The notes under the pieces: generated by a model
The model's database searches: none
What the model was told of the DNA's origin: nothing
The model's input: the letters and a program-made list of their open reading frames with translations, nothing else
Shown: positions 5,138-7,388 of the stretch, one piece after another
How the letters are laid out: the number at the start of each line of letters is the position of its first letter
Position numbering within the stretch: position 1 is the stretch's first letter
Made by a program: the position numbers and the translations under genes
Origin: DAIOHQ01 sp036744635
GTDB taxonomy: Bacteria; Planctomycetota; Phycisphaerae; Tepidisphaerales; Tepidisphaeraceae
NCBI GenBank assembly: GCA_036744635.1
Contig: DAIOHQ010000246.1
Span: 1 to 7,388 of the forward strand
Length of the DNA: 7,388 nucleotides
Direction of reading: 5' to 3'

Positions 5138-7309
5138 GTGAGCGGGAAATTCTGGATTCGCGCGGCAGTTCTGGCAGCGGCCACCGCTGCCGTGCCCCCG
5201 CGCGCCCTGCTGGCGCAGCCGGTCCCGTCCGCCGAGGCTCACGTCACCAGCACTGACCTCGGCCAGCAGCTTTCGCTCATCAACGATCCCAACAGCACGC
5301 AGGGGCAGCGCGATGAAGCGGCCCGCCGGCTGGTTTCGCGCCACTCGGATGAGGCGATGCAGATGGTGCTCGGAATCCTCAAGGACCAGCGCAACAACAA
5401 TGGCAAAGGCCAGTTGGCGGTGGCCAAGGCGCTGGCCCGGGAAACCAAGCCGCGGGAAAACCTCGTCGATCCGCTGTTTGTGCTGCTGCGGTCCGACAAG
5501 CCGCTGGCCGACGCCGCCGCGCAGGCGCTGGGCAACTACAAAGAGCGCGCCGATGTTCTGACCCGCCTCATCAATTTCGCCATCACCCGCGATGAGCAGC
5601 CCTCCAGTCGAATTGCCGCCATTCGCGCGATCGGCACATTCCCCGACAAGCGTGCCGCCTCGACGCTGGCCGAGGGGCTGCTTTTTCAGACGGATGACAG
5701 CGACGCGATTCATGACGCCGCCGCCGACGCCCTGGTCGAGATGACCGGCCTGCGCGACAACGACCGCGACGTCCAGCAATGGCAGAAGTGGTGGAAGGTA
5801 CAGTCGGCCCGGCCGGAGGCGGACTTTCGCGCTGAGATCGTCACCAGCCGGGCCGTGAGGCTCGATTTGGCCGAGACGCGACTGGCCGCGCTGTCGGGCG
5901 AAATTTATGCCCTGCTCACCGAGCAATATCAAACGGCGCAGGATGAAAAGAAAACCGAGCTGCTGCTGCGCTATCTGAAGGCGAACGATCCGGCCATTCG
6001 CCTGGTCGGCCCGCGCATCGTGCTCGAGGATTTCATGCAGACCCATCCCATCGCGCCAACCGTTTTCGAGCAGTTGCGCCGCATGGTGGGCGACAGCTCT
6101 CCGGAGGTGCGGCTTGAGGTGGCGCGGGCGATTCACCAGACCAATGACAAGGACGCCATTGCCGCCCTGCTGACCCAGCTTCCACAGGAGAACGATCCGC
6201 AGGTGCGCGCCGAGCTGGCCCGGGCGCTGGGACCAATCGGGAACCTTAGCGCGGTGCCTCCACTGCTTGAACTGCTTAATGATACGTCCACGCAAGTGGT
6301 GCTGGCCGCGTGTGATGCCCTGCGCCAGCTCGCGCCGAAATTGGTGGCCGAAGATCCAAATCTCGCGGCCACGGTAGCCCAGAAGCTGCAGGATGCACTG
6401 AGCCGCACCGGCGTTGGTGCAACCGGGTTGCGATCTGCGATTATCGATTCGATGTCGCCGCTGAAAAATCCGGGGCTGCTCAATATCTACCAGCAATTGC
6501 TTGACCGGCGCGAAGCCTCGGCCGTGCGCCGGGCGGCGTTGCGGGCGATCGCGGAACTTGGCGACACCCGCGCCGCCGGGGCCGTCACCGGCAACGCGTT
6601 GGACGATCCCGATCCACTGGTGCGCCGCGAGGCGCTCAACACGCTCAAGCACGTGGCGACGTTCGGCAATGCAGAATCACTCTATCGCCGCCTGAATCCG
6701 AGCGTTGAGAGAGACCCGGAAAATCGCGACAAGGCCTGGGAGGTCCTAGAAGTGCTCTTTCCCAGTGCCTCGGCCGATCAATTGAAGGACTGGACCGATC
6801 GCTTCCCCAAGCAGCCGCAGCACAAGCTGACGGTGCTGTACGCCTATGTCGCCAAGCTGATCAAGAACAACAAAGTCGAGGAGCTGGCGACACGGCGCCA
6901 AGAGATCGGCGTCACCCTGATGGAACTGAAAGAGCCTGCCGACGCTGCCCGTTATTTCAAGCTGGCCCTCGATTATTACGCGGCCCAGGGAAAGGCGATG
7001 GTGACCGCGGGGCTGCGCCGCCAATACATGCAGGCGATGCTGCAGAGCAAGCAGTACATGGAGGCCGTGACTTTCGCGCAGGATGACATCAAGGAGGATC
7101 CGAGCGAACAGCAACTGATGGGCGGCCTGATCCGCAATGAAGTGCAAGCCCAAAAGGATGCCGGAAATGCCGCCGATGCGGCGGCGCTGATCAAGGAAGT
7201 GAAAAAAATGGAGCCACCTCTCGCCGAGCCATACAAGAGCCAGATTGGTGAGCTGGAAAGTGACTTGAACGCCAAGACGCCCGCAACGGGGGCCGCGCCG
7301 GCGAAATGA
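5138..7309 (+). CDS. Exported HEAT-repeat protein with helical C-terminal part
   Basis: With the GTG at 5138 as start, the product has 723 residues. It begins with a signal peptide (K/R start, AAVLAAATAAV core, likely cut after ALLA near residue 26), so it probably acts in the periplasm or at the envelope. A first HEAT/PBS-lyase-like block (about 55-205) ends in a Trp-rich linker, WQKWWK (215-220). I recall this linker from planctomycete HEAT proteins. A second block (about 308-402) contains DSSPEVRLEVARAI, NDPQVRAELARALG and STQVVLAACDALRQL. A third (about 432-505) contains SAVRRAALRAIAELGD and DPLVRREALNTLK. The part from about 562 to 690 is helical and TPR-like (AARYFKLALDYYA), followed by an Ala/Pro/Thr-rich tail. 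It is probably a binding scaffold; the partner is unknown and no catalytic motif is seen. An AGGG lies 8 bases before the GTG. In-frame GTG 5087, with GGAG upstream, and TTG 5024 are alternatives that lengthen the N-terminus. Confidence 0.88.
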   Translation: MSGKFWIRAAVLAAATAAVPPRALLAQPVPSAEAHVTSTDLGQQLSLINDPNSTQGQRDEAARRLVSRHSDEAMQMVLGILKDQRNNNGKGQLAVAKALARETKPRENLVDPLFVLLRSDKPLADAAAQALGNYKERADVLTRLINFAITRDEQPSSRIAAIRAIGTFPDKRAASTLAEGLLFQTDDSDAIHDAAADALVEMTGLRDNDRDVQQWQKWWKVQSARPEADFRAEIVTSRAVRLDLAETRLAALSGEIYALLTEQYQTAQDEKKTELLLRYLKANDPAIRLVGPRIVLEDFMQTHPIAPTVFEQLRRMVGDSSPEVRLEVARAIHQTNDKDAIAALLTQLPQENDPQVRAELARALGPIGNLSAVPPLLELLNDTSTQVVLAACDALRQLAPKLVAEDPNLAATVAQKLQDALSRTGVGATGLRSAIIDSMSPLKNPGLLNIYQQLLDRREASAVRRAALRAIAELGDTRAAGAVTGNALDDPDPLVRREALNTLKHVATFGNAESLYRRLNPSVERDPENRDKAWEVLEVLFPSASADQLKDWTDRFPKQPQHKLTVLYAYVAKLIKNNKVEELATRRQEIGVTLMELKEPADAARYFKLALDYYAAQGKAMVTAGLRRQYMQAMLQSKQYMEAVTFAQDDIKEDPSEQQLMGGLIRNEVQAQKDAGNAADAAALIKEVKKMEPPLAEPYKSQIGELESDLNAKTPATGAAPAK

Positions 7310-7388
7310 GCTCGCGTTCTGCAATACGATCGGGCGGGTGCGCCCAATAATCCGGGCAGCACTCAAGTGACGGCAGCCAAGGCCTGTG

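Noticed and set aside
5132..6652. 506-codon open frame on the minus strand inside the HEAT gene
   Set aside because: It lies wholly antisense to a gene with clear repeats and signal peptide. Its product is rich in Arg, Gln and Gly without family motifs, as expected from high-GC shadow frames.
7332..7345. GGGCG/CGCCC hairpin after the HEAT gene as a terminator
   Set aside because: The stem has only 5 pairs and no T-run follows; this is expected by chance in GC-rich DNA. The remaining bases to 7388 show nothing supportable.

Overview
The window reads like a high-GC chromosomal segment from a planctomycete-type bacterium, possibly Phycisphaerae or an uncultured relative. This is an inference from the gene types: a DUF3299-like lipoprotein, a large exported HEAT-repeat protein with a Trp-rich linker, a long cytoplasmic TPR protein, weak or absent Shine-Dalgarno sequences at several genes, and GGTGGGCG-type intergenic palindromes. 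No rRNA, tRNA, CRISPR array, transposase or phage gene is visible.

Layout. Positions 3-341 (+) hold the 3' part of a lipoprotein gene that enters from the left edge. It resembles DUF3299 but stops at the point where that family normally has its Cys-Cys motif. Positions 511-1068 (+) encode an exported GlcG/HbpS-family protein with a clear ribosome binding site, a possible upstream promoter and a strong intrinsic terminator (1093-1131). Positions 1206-2015 (+) encode a membrane-anchored or exported NodB-type polysaccharide deacetylase. It converges on an AI-2E-family membrane transporter (2152-3300, -), and a 27-bp perfect inverted repeat lies between the two stop codons. Upstream of the transporter, on the same strand, is a cytoplasmic protein made of 12 exactly phased TPR units (3515-4858, -). 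The gap between these two genes holds two more small palindromes. A divergent control region (4859-5137) with an operator-like palindrome separates the TPR gene from a large exported HEAT-repeat protein gene (5138-7309, +).

How the genes relate. No pathway joins them all. The deacetylase, transporter, lipoprotein, HbpS-like protein and HEAT protein all act at the cell envelope. The TPR and AI-2E genes may be co-transcribed, but about 215 bases with hairpins lie between them. The TPR/HEAT pair is divergent and may share regulation.

I found no convincing new multi-gene system. The most notable items are the intergenic palindrome family, whose two variants differ by compensated base pairs, the early stop in the DUF3299-like gene, and the palindrome over a possible promoter of the TPR gene.
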